Shown here one piece after another: positions 19,827 to 29,500 of a stretch of 64,000 nt of DNA. This DNA is from Arcobacter porcinus. Lineage in GTDB: Bacteria; Campylobacterota; Campylobacteria; Campylobacterales; Arcobacteraceae. Within the stretch, counting starts at the first letter, position 1, and every line of letters begins with the position of its first letter. The position numbers and the translations under genes were made by a program. Where the stretch lies: contig NZ_CP036246.2 of the NCBI RefSeq assembly GCF_004299785.2, forward strand, positions 124,001 through 188,000, given 5' to 3'. The notes under the pieces are model-generated. The model worked only from the letters and a program-made list of their open reading frames with translations, ran no database searches and had not been told where the DNA came from.

Positions 19827-20615
19827 ATGAAAAAAGTTTTAACAATAGCTGGAAGTGATTGTAGCGGTGGAGCTGGAATACAAGCAGATTTAAAAACATT
19901 TAGTGCTTTTGGAACATTTGGAATGAGTGTTATTACTTCAATTGTTGCTGAAAATACTTTTAGAGTTATTGAGATTCAAGATGCAAGAGTTGATATGGTA
20001 GAAAAACAGCTTATTGCTATTTTTGAAGATATTGTTCCAGATGCAGTTAAAATAGGAATGCTTCCAAGCAAAGAGATTATGAAATGTGTAGCAGATTTTT
20101 TAAGAAAAAATGATGCAAAAAATATAGTTATAGATCCAGTTATGTATGCAAAAAATGGATGTGCTTTGATGGATGTTGAGAATATTGATACTTTGATAAA
20201 AGAGGTTATTCCTTTAGCTTATGTTTTAACTCCAAATATTCCTGAAGCCCAAGAGATAGCAAAAATGAAAATAAACAATCAAGAAGATATGAAAAAAGCT
20301 GCTATAAAAATACACGAAATGGGTTGTAAAAATGTACTTGTAAAAGGTGGTCACTCAAATGAAGATGTGGCTTGTGATATTTTATATGATGGAAAAGAGT
20401 TTTATAAATTTTGTGTAGAGAAAATTGATACAAAAAATACTCACGGAACAGGTTGCACATATTCATCTGCAATTGCTTCAAATCTTGCTTTGGGTGAGAA
20501 AATAGAAGATACACTTAAAATATCGAAAGATTATATTACAAATGCTATAAAACACTCACTTGATATTGGAAAAGGACACGGACCTACAAATCATTTTTAT
20601 AAGTTTTTTAAATAA
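19827..20615 (+). CDS. thiD: HMP / HMP-phosphate kinase ThiD
   Basis: ThiD phosphorylates HMP phosphate to the pyrophosphate used by ThiE. The 262-residue ribokinase-fold protein has TIAGSDCSGGAGIQADLKTFSA at the N-terminus, VIDPVMYAKNG in the middle and the anion-hole motif NTHGTGCTYSSAIASNL at the C-terminus. It is a single-domain kinase, not fused to ThiE. It is the last gene of the riboswitch-controlled operon and converges with the accessory island 15 bases away. Confidence 0.96.
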   Translation: MKKVLTIAGSDCSGGAGIQADLKTFSAFGTFGMSVITSIVAENTFRVIEIQDARVDMVEKQLIAIFEDIVPDAVKIGMLPSKEIMKCVADFLRKNDAKNIVIDPVMYAKNGCALMDVENIDTLIKEVIPLAYVLTPNIPEAQEIAKMKINNQEDMKKAAIKIHEMGCKNVLVKGGHSNEDVACDILYDGKEFYKFCVEKIDTKNTHGTGCTYSSAIASNLALGEKIEDTLKISKDYITNAIKHSLDIGKGHGPTNHFYKFFK

Positions 20616-20630
20616 AGTAAAGAGCTCTTT

Positions 20631-21752
20631 TTAAGACTCTTTGCTTTTAATAATTATCTTTTTGTATTTTAGAATATCAGTTAAAATACTATCACTAGCT
20701 ACTCCTAAAATCTTATCCCTAAGAGCAATTGCATCATATTTTGAAGCATTACTTCCGTGAACTACTTCGTTTCTGATATTTTGTAAAAAATTTATATAGT
20801 ATGGGAGAGTTTTCTTTATAAAGAAGCTTATATTTGATGTTTCAAAGCTATCTCTTATACTATTTTCTACAATATCTATTTTTAAAATAAATTTATATGT
20901 ACCAAGATTTGGTTTATTAGTCAAAATATTAGGCAGGGTATAATCTAATCCATTTACAGAGTATTTAATATTTGATAACTCTTTGCTATTATTTAATAAA
21001 ATTCCAAAAAGTTCTTTAATAAATAGATAAATCTCTTGCTCCATTGTTTTGCTATATTTGACTACAATGCTTGTAAAATCATAAGTTAAATCATCTTTGT
21101 TTTCTTGAAATTCAATCTCTGCTGAAATTATATTATTTATACTTTCTGGATGTATTGAAAAAATATAAGAAGAACCAAAACAAAAATCAATGAGATTTTG
21201 TTTGATATTTAGATATTTTTTTGATTTGAAAATATCAATATAGTATTTGAAATCTTCATCAAGATTTTCAAAGAATCTTTTGTCTTCTTTTTGATTTACG
21301 ATAAGTGGATAAACATAGTTGTTCCCATACACAGCATAAGTATGGTTTCCAAAATTTGTAGCCCTAAGATTTGCTAATACTTCATCTTTTGTCTTTTCAA
21401 AATCATTTCTAATAATCTCACAAATATCTTCTATTAGAAACCAAATTTCTACCTCAAGATTCTTTTCTTTATAGTATTTTGGAGCTAAGTCATACAAATT
21501 TTCATCTGTGATTTTTATAACTTTAGCTACATAAATACTAGAATAATCTGTTAAAAATAGTTGTAGATAGCTGTTATTGTTTATATTTTTATATATTTCT
21601 TCTAAATCATCTTGAAAACTATGTTCTATATTTTTTAGTTTTGATCTAACCTTTCCAAAAGCTACTTTCCCTGTGTCTAGTAAAACTTTTAAGTGTTGTT
21701 CTATCACATCTTCTTGATAGTAAGGATTATATAAAATTAGTAAGTTTTTCAT
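20631..21752 (-). CDS. HEPN-motif protein, distal gene of the island's second operon
   Basis: A 373-residue protein I cannot name. The last ~80 residues read like a HEPN domain: R327-N-E-V-V-H332 fits the Rx4-6H RNase motif, followed by GSNASKYDAIALRDKILG. The N-terminal ~250 residues are mixed alpha/beta with no motif I recognise. It lies 10 bases downstream of the 105-residue gene, and both are behind the element at 22125-22141. HEPN proteins are frequent toxins or effectors in defence systems. Here RNase activity is an inference from the motif alone. Confidence 0.6.
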   Translation of the reverse strand: MKNLLILYNPYYQEDVIEQHLKVLLDTGKVAFGKVRSKLKNIEHSFQDDLEEIYKNINNNSYLQLFLTDYSSIYVAKVIKITDENLYDLAPKYYKEKNLEVEIWFLIEDICEIIRNDFEKTKDEVLANLRATNFGNHTYAVYGNNYVYPLIVNQKEDKRFFENLDEDFKYYIDIFKSKKYLNIKQNLIDFCFGSSYIFSIHPESINNIISAEIEFQENKDDLTYDFTSIVVKYSKTMEQEIYLFIKELFGILLNNSKELSNIKYSVNGLDYTLPNILTNKPNLGTYKFILKIDIVENSIRDSFETSNISFFIKKTLPYYINFLQNIRNEVVHGSNASKYDAIALRDKILGVASDSILTDILKYKKIIIKSKES

Positions 21753-21762
21753 TTTAGTTTCC

Positions 21763-22080
21763 TTATATTCCTGCGGCTAAAATCTTTAAAATAATTTCAT
21801 TCTCTTTTAGAGCTTTATTCTCTTTTTTATCCATAAATATTAAAGCATACCTATTGAGTTTAAAAACAACATCTGTTATCTTATCAAAATCAAAATCATC
21901 ATGTGCTTCAACTTCAATTAGCATACTCTTTGCATTAGATAAGTATTTATAACTTAAAATGTTTTCTTCTATATCATCAATTTTCAATAAAATATTAATG
22001 CCTCGATACTCACCTTTAAAATTTAAAATCTTCTCATTTTCATCAAATTTTAAAGCCTTTATTCTATCACTATCTAACAT
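21763..22080 (-). CDS. 105-residue protein of unknown function, first gene of the HEPN operon
   Basis: A soluble, acidic 105-residue protein without recognised motifs. It has a strong ribosome site (AAAAAAGGATAAGAG) and its own promoter: a TATACT -10 at 22110-22115 with the island's repeated operator just upstream. Its close coupling to the HEPN gene suggests a partner, regulator or antitoxin. That is inference from position. Confidence 0.65.
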   Translation of the reverse strand: MLDSDRIKALKFDENEKILNFKGEYRGINILLKIDDIEENILSYKYLSNAKSMLIEVEAHDDFDFDKITDVVFKLNRYALIFMDKKENKALKENEIILKILAAGI

Positions 22081-22109
22081 CTCTTATCCTTTTTTATAAA
22101 TTAAAACAT

Positions 22110-22115
22110 AGTATA
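22110..22115 (-). promoter_or_regulatory. Extended -10 of the HEPN operon
   Basis: On the minus strand this reads TGC then TATACT, 29 bases before the ATG at 22080. The shared 17-base element lies 9 bases further upstream, covering the -35 position. Confidence 0.6.
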
Positions 22116-22124
22116 GCAAGTGAA

Positions 22125-22141
22125 TTTGACAGCTTGTGTCG
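22125..22141 (-). promoter_or_regulatory. Repeated operator-like element, copy 1
   Basis: The minus strand reads CGACACAAGCTGTCAAA and contains the inverted repeat GACA-5-TGTC. An identical 17-mer stands at 30738-30754. In both cases the element ends 9 bases before an extended -10 box. The island encodes a WYL-type repressor, which makes that protein the obvious candidate ligand. Confidence 0.7.
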
Positions 22142-22148
22142 TAGAGTT

Positions 22149-22352
22149 TTATTTATTTTTTTTAAAAAGTCTACCAAAAAAATATCCTATTAGCATTGAA
22201 ACCAAAGCCATAGTTCCCCAAACATAATTAATAATAAACTCACTCCAAACTACAAAAATAATAAATATTATTAATAAACTACTATACTTCTCTTTTGAGA
22301 ATATAGTAGTTAAGAAACCTATTATTATGAAAAATATGAACCAAATTTGCAT
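22149..22352 (-). CDS. Small multi-pass membrane protein (67 residues)
   Basis: An almost wholly hydrophobic 67-residue protein with two to three membrane segments (about residues 2-18, 25-45 and 47-62) and a basic C-terminal tail FGRLFKKNK. It lies 26 bases downstream of the short GTPase gene on the same strand, probably the last gene of the island's main operon. The function is unknown; a membrane partner for the GTPases is plausible. Confidence 0.6.
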   Translation of the reverse strand: MQIWFIFFIIIGFLTTIFSKEKYSSLLIIFIIFVVWSEFIINYVWGTMALVSMLIGYFFGRLFKKNK

Positions 22353-22378
22353 TTTTAATTATTTGTTATCTATAAACT

Positions 22379-23344
22379 TTATTTATAGACATGATCTTCA
22401 AGCTTTAAATAATTTTTTAAACTTTGTTCAATAGATTTATATCCTAAATAACTATGAAATTTGCTATCCCAATTTTTACCAAAACTATTTTTGAAAAAAT
22501 TTATAAATCCATCAATGTCATCTAAATGGTCAAAATTTAGGTTATTTTTATTTCTATAATATTCTATAAATTTAGAAGATACCGTAAAAACTTTTGGAGA
22601 TTTAAAACCATATTTTTTTGCACTATTTTTGATTTTATCAATAGCTATATTTTCGTAATAAAACCAATGTTTTTTTATATTTGCAAAATACTCCTCTTTT
22701 GAAGATGAACTTTTAATCTCTTCTATTTTTTTATTATCTTCAAAAGCTTTATCTATCTTATTTATGATAAAAAGAACTTCAAAATCTGGAGTTTTCTCTT
22801 TTCTTTGTTTTATTAATCCCCAAAGATTATTTTTATTTAATTCTAAATTTGCATCTATTTGTCCATAATCAAATAAATACAAAACCATATCTGCTTCATT
22901 TAAAATAATATTTTTTGTAGTATCACTATGTTTAAAAGCATGTTCATCTGTATTGTTTGGTCCAGGAGTATCTATAATTATAAAATTTGTATCAAACTTT
23001 TCACTATTTTGAAGTATATGAAAATCCCAATGCAAATCTATCTTTTTGACATTTTTATACTTTTCATCTAAAGTATCACTATCTTTTTGAGCATAAAACT
23101 TTATCTCTTTTTGAACTATATCTTTTGCTAACTCTACTGTTTTCTTACCATCTGTAAACTCTACTATTGCCATATCATTGTCAGGATTATCATCTGAATA
23201 GATATAAATAGGGCAATCTGTTGTCGCATGTGAATATGCAGGTAAAATACTATCTCCAAACAAAGCATTTATAAAAGTAGATTTCCCTGCACTCATATTT
23301 GCAACAACAGCAATTTTATATTGTTTATTTATATTATTTTTCAT
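22379..23344 (-). CDS. Dynamin-like GTPase, short paralogue
   Basis: A 321-residue GTPase of the bacterial dynamin-like family. The G1 loop ANMSAGKS is at residues 15-22, G3 DTPG at 125-128 and G4 NKID at 195-198. It is almost only a GTPase domain: the long helical stalk of its 700-residue neighbour is missing. The two share long identical stretches around G1 and the LPAY.HATTD segment, so they are paralogues. Its start overlaps the 94-residue membrane-protein gene by 4 bases. Unequal dynamin pairs are known in Leo/Eleos-type systems. Confidence 0.82.
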   Translation of the reverse strand: MKNNINKQYKIAVVANMSAGKSTFINALFGDSILPAYSHATTDCPIYIYSDDNPDNDMAIVEFTDGKKTVELAKDIVQKEIKFYAQKDSDTLDEKYKNVKKIDLHWDFHILQNSEKFDTNFIIIDTPGPNNTDEHAFKHSDTTKNIILNEADMVLYLFDYGQIDANLELNKNNLWGLIKQRKEKTPDFEVLFIINKIDKAFEDNKKIEEIKSSSSKEEYFANIKKHWFYYENIAIDKIKNSAKKYGFKSPKVFTVSSKFIEYYRNKNNLNFDHLDDIDGFINFFKNSFGKNWDSKFHSYLGYKSIEQSLKNYLKLEDHVYK

Positions 23345-23625
23345 CTTTTATTTTTTAGTGCTTCTTCAATCATCTTAATTAAATCTGGAAATTCTTTCAC
23401 TCTTCTATCTTTAGACATTGCTTCTAAAGTTTCCCAATCATTCTCAATCATTGCCTCTTCTATGATTTTTTTATCGCTCTTATATCTATCTTCTTTAGTT
23501 GATAAACTATCTGTAAATTCTCTTTTTGGTTTTTGTTTATCACTATTTTTATAAACTAAATAAGCAATTCCTGCTACTACTATAGCTCCACCTATTAATG
23601 CTACTGTTTCTATTGCTGGTGCCAT
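23341..23625 (-). CDS. Single-TM protein between the two dynamin-like genes
   Basis: A 94-residue protein with a glycine/alanine-rich membrane segment (VALIGGAIVVAGIAYLVYK, about residues 8-26) and a highly charged soluble tail. It is 4 bases downstream of the large GTPase gene and overlaps the small one by 4 bases, so the three are translationally linked. It could anchor a GTPase complex to the membrane. No named family is recognised. Confidence 0.7.
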   Translation of the reverse strand: MAPAIETVALIGGAIVVAGIAYLVYKNSDKQKPKREFTDSLSTKEDRYKSDKKIIEEAMIENDWETLEAMSKDRRVKEFPDLIKMIEEALKNKR

Positions 23626-23629
23626 TTTT

Positions 23630-25732
23630 TTACTCCTTTGTTAAATTATTAAAATCTTCTAGTTGTTTTTCTACAACTACTAACTCTTTTTCACTATTCT
23701 TTATATCATCTTGTAATTTAGATATCTCTTCTTGTTTATTTGATTTAAACTCTTCAAAAATTTTAAAGTTTATATCTTTTAAACTATTAATTGTTTTTTT
23801 ATAGTTATTTTTTTCTTTACTATAAAACTGTTTTATGCTTTCTTTCATACTATCTTCTATTGATTTTTTTAAATCTTTTGGGTTTATAGTGAATAGATGT
23901 TCTTCTTCCTGAACTAAAACTTCTATTGTATTACCCCAAGTCCAAGGTTTATACCAATCAGAATCGCTAAATGTTTCATATTCTGCTTCTTGATATTTAT
24001 AATCCAATACACTATTTGGAATAGATATATCAAAACTTAAAGTTGAATCAATATCTACTGTTTGCATCTCTATATTTTGAATATCTATATCTAAAGCATC
24101 TTGAAGCTCAGAATTTAATCTATCTTTTACTTTTCTAAATATTTTTGAAATATCTTCTTCATACTCTCTGAATCTCTTTCTTAAAACTGTTTTAACATCA
24201 AGATAGTTATTTTTATAATCTTCTAAAATTGATTTTATATAATCTTGCATAGCTTTAAAAACAAAATCTGTATCAATATGATTTTCTAACTCAATTTGTA
24301 TATCATTTAATAAGCTAATAGAATGATATTTGTTTTTTGCACTTTTTTGAGCTATTTTAGGTTCTCTACCATATGCTATTTCTTCTGCATAAGCTATTGC
24401 TTTTTTAGACATCTCATCAATTTTTGAAGTTAGTTCATCTTTTATTGCTGTATCAATCAAATCATTTATCTCTTCAATAGCTTTTTCACTTGATATTTTA
24501 AACTTATTATTCATATCTTTCTCAAGCTCTATGGCTTCTTTATTTAAAAAGTTTAAAGCTTTCTCTACATTTGCTGTAGCTTCTTCTTTTGGTTTACTTA
24601 ATGTTTGTATATTAGTTTGTAAACTACTAATTTCATCATTTTTTATAGTTAAAATATTATCAAGCGCAATTTTTAATATTTTATTTTTAACTTCTGTATT
24701 GATATAGTTATTTATATTATCTTCAAGATTTAAAATTCCAAGATATTTTATAAACTCTTCTTCCCAATTATTTTCAAATACTCTTTTAAAATGTTGTTTT
24801 TTGAAAAGATCCAAAAAATCTTCATCATCATAACCTTTTTTATCATTTCTTTCCAAAAGTTGATAATATGAAGATATAGGATAAACCTTTGGATTATCAA
24901 TTCCATGTTTTTTTGCTGCATCTACAATCTTATCTATAGCAATTTTTTCATGTTTAAACCAATTTTCTTTTTTTTGTTTTATGAAATTTTCTCTATCACT
25001 ATTATCCAAATCTTTAAAATTATCATTCATTGACATATCTATTTTATTGATTAAAAAATAGACTTCGAAATTCTTATCTTTTTCATATCTTGTTTTAATG
25101 GTATGCCATAAGCCCTGCTCATCGCTACTCAAGTTTGCATCAAGTTGTCCATAATCAAAAACAAAAAGAGCCATATCGACACTATTTAAAACACTTCTTG
25201 TTTGGTCCTTATGTTTTTGTTTATAACCATCTCCCGTACTATTTGGTCCAGGTGTATCTATAAATGTGATACTAAAATCTTCATTTGAAGATGTTTGAAG
25301 ATTTAAAAATGGATAGTATAAATCTATTTTTTCAACATTTTTATATTTATTGTCTTTACAATCTTCATCTTTTTGAGCATATTGTTTTATCTCTTTTTCC
25401 AAATCTTCAGTGATTGTAATATTTTTTCTTCCATCAGAAAAAAATATTTCTGCTTTTTTTTTTATATTTGGTTTTGAGTATATATACGTGGCACTATCTG
25501 TTGTAGCATGATTATATGCTGGTAATACTTCTTTTCCAAATAAAGCATTTATAAAAGTAGATTTTCCTGAGCTCATATTTGCAACAACTGCTATTTTATA
25601 CTCTTGTTTATCCAAGTTTTGTTTTACATCTTCAAGTTTTTTTGAAGATGTACCATTTTTATATTTAGAAAAATATTTTTCTAAATTATCAATTTTATTT
25701 TTAATTTCTGGTTTTGTTAAATTATTTTGCAT
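23630..25732 (-). CDS. Dynamin-like GTPase, large paralogue
   Basis: A 700-residue dynamin-family protein. An N-terminal helix (~residues 5-45) precedes the GTPase domain, with G1 ANMSSGKS at 51-58, G3 DTPG at 159-162 and G4 NKID at 229-232. A long helical region (~360-560) then reads as stalk or coiled coil, with a final coiled coil at ~640-700. Bacterial dynamins bind and remodel membranes and take part in phage resistance or membrane repair. The gene begins one base after the 101-residue gene stops and belongs to the main island operon. Confidence 0.85.
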   Translation of the reverse strand: MQNNLTKPEIKNKIDNLEKYFSKYKNGTSSKKLEDVKQNLDKQEYKIAVVANMSSGKSTFINALFGKEVLPAYNHATTDSATYIYSKPNIKKKAEIFFSDGRKNITITEDLEKEIKQYAQKDEDCKDNKYKNVEKIDLYYPFLNLQTSSNEDFSITFIDTPGPNSTGDGYKQKHKDQTRSVLNSVDMALFVFDYGQLDANLSSDEQGLWHTIKTRYEKDKNFEVYFLINKIDMSMNDNFKDLDNSDRENFIKQKKENWFKHEKIAIDKIVDAAKKHGIDNPKVYPISSYYQLLERNDKKGYDDEDFLDLFKKQHFKRVFENNWEEEFIKYLGILNLEDNINNYINTEVKNKILKIALDNILTIKNDEISSLQTNIQTLSKPKEEATANVEKALNFLNKEAIELEKDMNNKFKISSEKAIEEINDLIDTAIKDELTSKIDEMSKKAIAYAEEIAYGREPKIAQKSAKNKYHSISLLNDIQIELENHIDTDFVFKAMQDYIKSILEDYKNNYLDVKTVLRKRFREYEEDISKIFRKVKDRLNSELQDALDIDIQNIEMQTVDIDSTLSFDISIPNSVLDYKYQEAEYETFSDSDWYKPWTWGNTIEVLVQEEEHLFTINPKDLKKSIEDSMKESIKQFYSKEKNNYKKTINSLKDINFKIFEEFKSNKQEEISKLQDDIKNSEKELVVVEKQLEDFNNLTKE

Positions 25733-25733
25733 T

Positions 25734-26039
25734 TTAATTTTCCTTATCTTCTAAAAATTGTTTATAATAAAAATCTAATTTCATTTCAATATCATTAGTA
25801 TCTACTTTAATAACTTTATCATAGTATATCTCTAAAAATTTTATGGCATTTTCTGTAAGTAATTTTGAATTTAATGATATTGAAGAATCTATAATATTTA
25901 AATCAATTATTTCTTTTCCATCTTTACTAAGTAAATTATGAGTATTTAAATAATAAAATACTTTTTTAAATTTTTGAATAACTTCATCCTTGTTTTCTCC
26001 AGCATCTATATGCCAAGTTGCTTTATCAAATATTTTCAT
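25734..26039 (-). CDS. 101-residue protein following the nuclease-like gene
   Basis: A small acidic protein (IFDKATWHIDAGENKDEVIQ near the start) with no function I can name. It begins one base downstream of the PD-(D/E)XK-like gene, the position an immunity or chaperone protein would take. The protein looks soluble and helical. Confidence 0.6.
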   Translation of the reverse strand: MKIFDKATWHIDAGENKDEVIQKFKKVFYYLNTHNLLSKDGKEIIDLNIIDSSISLNSKLLTENAIKFLEIYYDKVIKVDTNDIEMKLDFYYKQFLEDKEN

Positions 26040-26040
26040 G

Positions 26041-26580
26041 TTAATCCTTTCTTACTATTACTGTTTTTACATTATTTGGTATTTCAACTAAATTTCCTTC
26101 AGAATCTTTAATGAAATTTCCACCATTTTCTCTAATCCTATCCTCTTTAGCTGACTGGGCAGTCTTATCCGCTGTTTTTGAAGTTACTTCAATAGATTTA
26201 ACCACTTTACCATCTTTAATAACTACAAAATCAATTCTTCTAGCTTCACCCGTTATAGGATCTTTTACAATATTGCCATCTTTATCTCTTAAATAGATTT
26301 CACTTTCAATTTTATATCCATCCTCCTGTGGATATTCTTCCTTTAATTCTTGATAAACTAATTTTTCTCTTTCTAATCCATCTTCCTTATTTTTTATAAT
26401 AGTTTTCTCTTTAACTTCTGAATCTATTCCTTCGATTTCTGTTTTATCTCCACTTATACCAACTTCTTGAGATTTATTTAACAACTCATTTGGTGACATT
26501 TTTTTATTTATTTCATCAAATGATGGTTTGAAATTTTCTAATTTATTTTTAGCAACTTCACTTATCATTGTTTGATACAT
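26041..26580 (-). CDS. PD-(D/E)XK-like nuclease-domain protein
   Basis: A 179-residue protein. The first ~65 residues are charged linker. The rest looks like a PD-(D/E)XK fold: GLEREKLVYQELKEE helix, RRIDFVVIKDG with D117, then SIEVTSKTADKTAQSAK with E131 and K135. The same pattern occurs in nuclease tips of polymorphic toxins. The spacing EVTSK departs from strict ExK, so activity is uncertain. It is wedged without gaps between the HerA ATPase gene and the 101-residue gene, which suggests a nuclease working with the ATPase. Confidence 0.55.
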   Translation of the reverse strand: MYQTMISEVAKNKLENFKPSFDEINKKMSPNELLNKSQEVGISGDKTEIEGIDSEVKEKTIIKNKEDGLEREKLVYQELKEEYPQEDGYKIESEIYLRDKDGNIVKDPITGEARRIDFVVIKDGKVVKSIEVTSKTADKTAQSAKEDRIRENGGNFIKDSEGNLVEIPNNVKTVIVRKD

Positions 26581-29500
26581 TTAAAACCCCTCCTTTATAA
26601 TATTTGTAAAATCTATCTCTTTTTTACCACTTCTTATAGCTCCTAAAGAGTGTCTTAATTGTGGGTTTGTAGTTTTAAATATTTTTTGTGAGATTTTATC
26701 TAATCTATCATTTAGAGATATATCTTCTTTCATTGTTGTATTTACAAACTCATAAATCTCCTCATCTGAAGTGATATTCTCTAAAAAAAGTAGAGTGAAA
26801 TCTATTTCAAAATCTTTATAATTTTTCATAGATGGATAAATTGTTTTTAAACTTAAATGTTCAAAACATTTTTTAAAATTATCTACTCTATTTTCTAAAT
26901 TATTATCTTTTTTTTCAATTATCGTTAGTATTAAAGTTGTAAAACCTTTGATTGAATCTATATAGCAATCAATATTTCTATAAAACTGCATATTTGATAA
27001 GTAGTTTAGTTTATTCCAAAGTTTATTTAATATATAGATATACTCTTTATCATCATCTCTTTTCCCTATATCTTTTTTTAGATTTTCCCAATTTTCCAAA
27101 ATATTTTTTGAGTCAAATAAAATAGAGTTTATAAACTCTACAAGTTTAAGTTTTAATCTATCAAAATCTAAACTATTTATTTCAGGTCTATTTTCTACAT
27201 AGAACCATTTTTCAAACAAAAACTCATATTTATATTCTTCATTTTTTTCTATAAATCTTTTATAGAAATTCTTTATTTCATCATCTGATATTTTTTCTTC
27301 TTTAAACTCATCTATTTTTACCATAAATGCTTGATGAATATCTCTATTATGAACTATTGCTTCACCAGATTTTAGCTCTGCAATATCAAGAATTTGTTCA
27401 TCACTTAGATTTATAGCTTTCCCAACTATTTCTCTATCTTCATAATCCATAGTTCTATGAATTATTTTTATATTTGTATTTTTTATAACATCTCTATGAA
27501 GCTTTGAGGCTATTTGGTCTGCTATGATTATACCTTCCCCATATGCTCTAATTTCAGCTAAAATATTTGTAAATGTTTCTATAGATTTTGCTCTTGAACT
27601 AGCCTCTTCACCACTTTTATCCAAAGATATATTTGGCAATAATCTATGAGCTTCTTCTATAACTGTAATATGATTTAAACTTTTACTTTGTCCTTTTTCT
27701 TCTTTGTAGCTATAAAGTTTATTTAGTATAAGTCCCATTAAAAAAGCTTTTTCTTCATCATCTACTATATTTGATAATTCTATAATAGTTGGTGTTTCAA
27801 AGAGAAGTTCTGAATCAAAACTATGTCTTGAGTTAAAAATTTTGCCTTTTACACCCAATGTAAGATTATTTATTCTTGTTTTTAAAGCCGCTTTTATATT
27901 GTTTTGTAAATCTTGATAATATCCTGCATTTTCAACAACTTGGATAACTTCTTCTTTTAAATCTTCCATATTTGGGAAAAGTAAACTCTTTCTATCATAA
28001 TTCGCATCTTTTGAGTCTGTATAATATGGATGATCTTCTGTTTCAAAACTCCAACCTTTTTTTTCATAAACTTTATGAATAGCTTCTTCTAAGATATATG
28101 GCATTGGTCCATACATTGGAAAAGCTGAACAAAAAGTAGTTTTTAGCATATCTACATGTTTTGTTAAAGTTACACTATTGTTTTTTCTACTATGCTCAAA
28201 AATAAATGGGTTAAATCTAAAAATATCTCCTTTTGCTCCTGGTCTAAAGATTTGTAAATTTGGTATTTTTTTAAGTAGATGTTTATACTCTGATTTTGCA
28301 GGTTCTATAACCAAAAATGGAATTTTATTTTCTAAATTTGTATTATTTTGAAGATTTTCTAAAATACCTTTTATAGTATTTGATTTTCCACCACCTGTAA
28401 TTCCTGATACAAAAAGATGTGAATTTAAACCATCTAAAGATAGTTTAAATTTTTGATTTGTAGATTTTTTCTTATTTAATACATTTCCAATTTCAATAGA
28501 GTTATATTTATCTATTTTAGCTTGAGTAAGTCCAAAACTTGATACTTTTGAAACACTTATTCCATCTATGTCATTGTTTGGAAGAGCTGAAAGTATAGAT
28601 AACTCTTCACTATTTATAGCACTTGAAAATCCTGAAAAGGAGCTGTGAATTGGATGTTTAAAGCTCTTATCAAAATATAGCATTGGTAAATTTTCTATTT
28701 TGATATTTTTATTATCATTTAGATTTTCACTAAATCTTATAGCTTCAAAGTATGTTTCATCTCCACTATAAACACTTTTTAAAGTGTGTTCAAGTTCACT
28801 TAAAGTTGTTTCATCATTTGATTGAATATATAGTGAAGTATTCCACATTCCGTGGTTTAAACCTTTTTGAAATCTCTCTATATACTTATCTATTAGATTT
28901 TCACAATATTCAGCAGATTTATTTATCTCATCAAATGTAATTCCAAGAGTTTTTGTTTTATTCTCATTTGTACCAAAACTTTCATTTGTACTATTAGTTC
29001 TTGATTCTGAATGGCTTTGGCTAGTACTTTCTGATTTTGTTTTTGAAAAAAATTGTGAACCTATAAAAGTAATTCCTCCACCAATAGCAGCACCAATAGC
29101 TGTCCCTGGTCCTGGAATAATACTACCAATAGAAGCACCAATAACAGCACCTCCAACAAAAGAACCAACATTTCCGATTTTACTACCTAATGTTTTATCG
29201 CTTATACTTTCAGAAGAAGAATAACTATCACTTTGTGTTTTACTATTACTTGAACCTTTTGTATGAGAAGTTCCTTGTGAATTACTTTCTTGAATATTTT
29301 TACTCTGTTTAACAAATCTATGAAGTTCACTTCCTAAAGTTTGATAATTTGAAATAATCTCTTTTATAGTGTTATTATCATAGCTTTCTGCAACTACTAC
29401 TATTCGGAAATTCTTATTTTGCATAGGAAATAGTATTTTTTCTAAAGATTGATTATATTTTTTATCTGAATCTCTTTTTAAAGATGGTATTCCAAGCATT

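Noticed and set aside
20615-20642. Terminator between thiD and the HEPN gene
   Set aside because: AAAGAG/CTCTTT can pair, but the stem is only six AT-rich pairs with a long loop, too weak to list.
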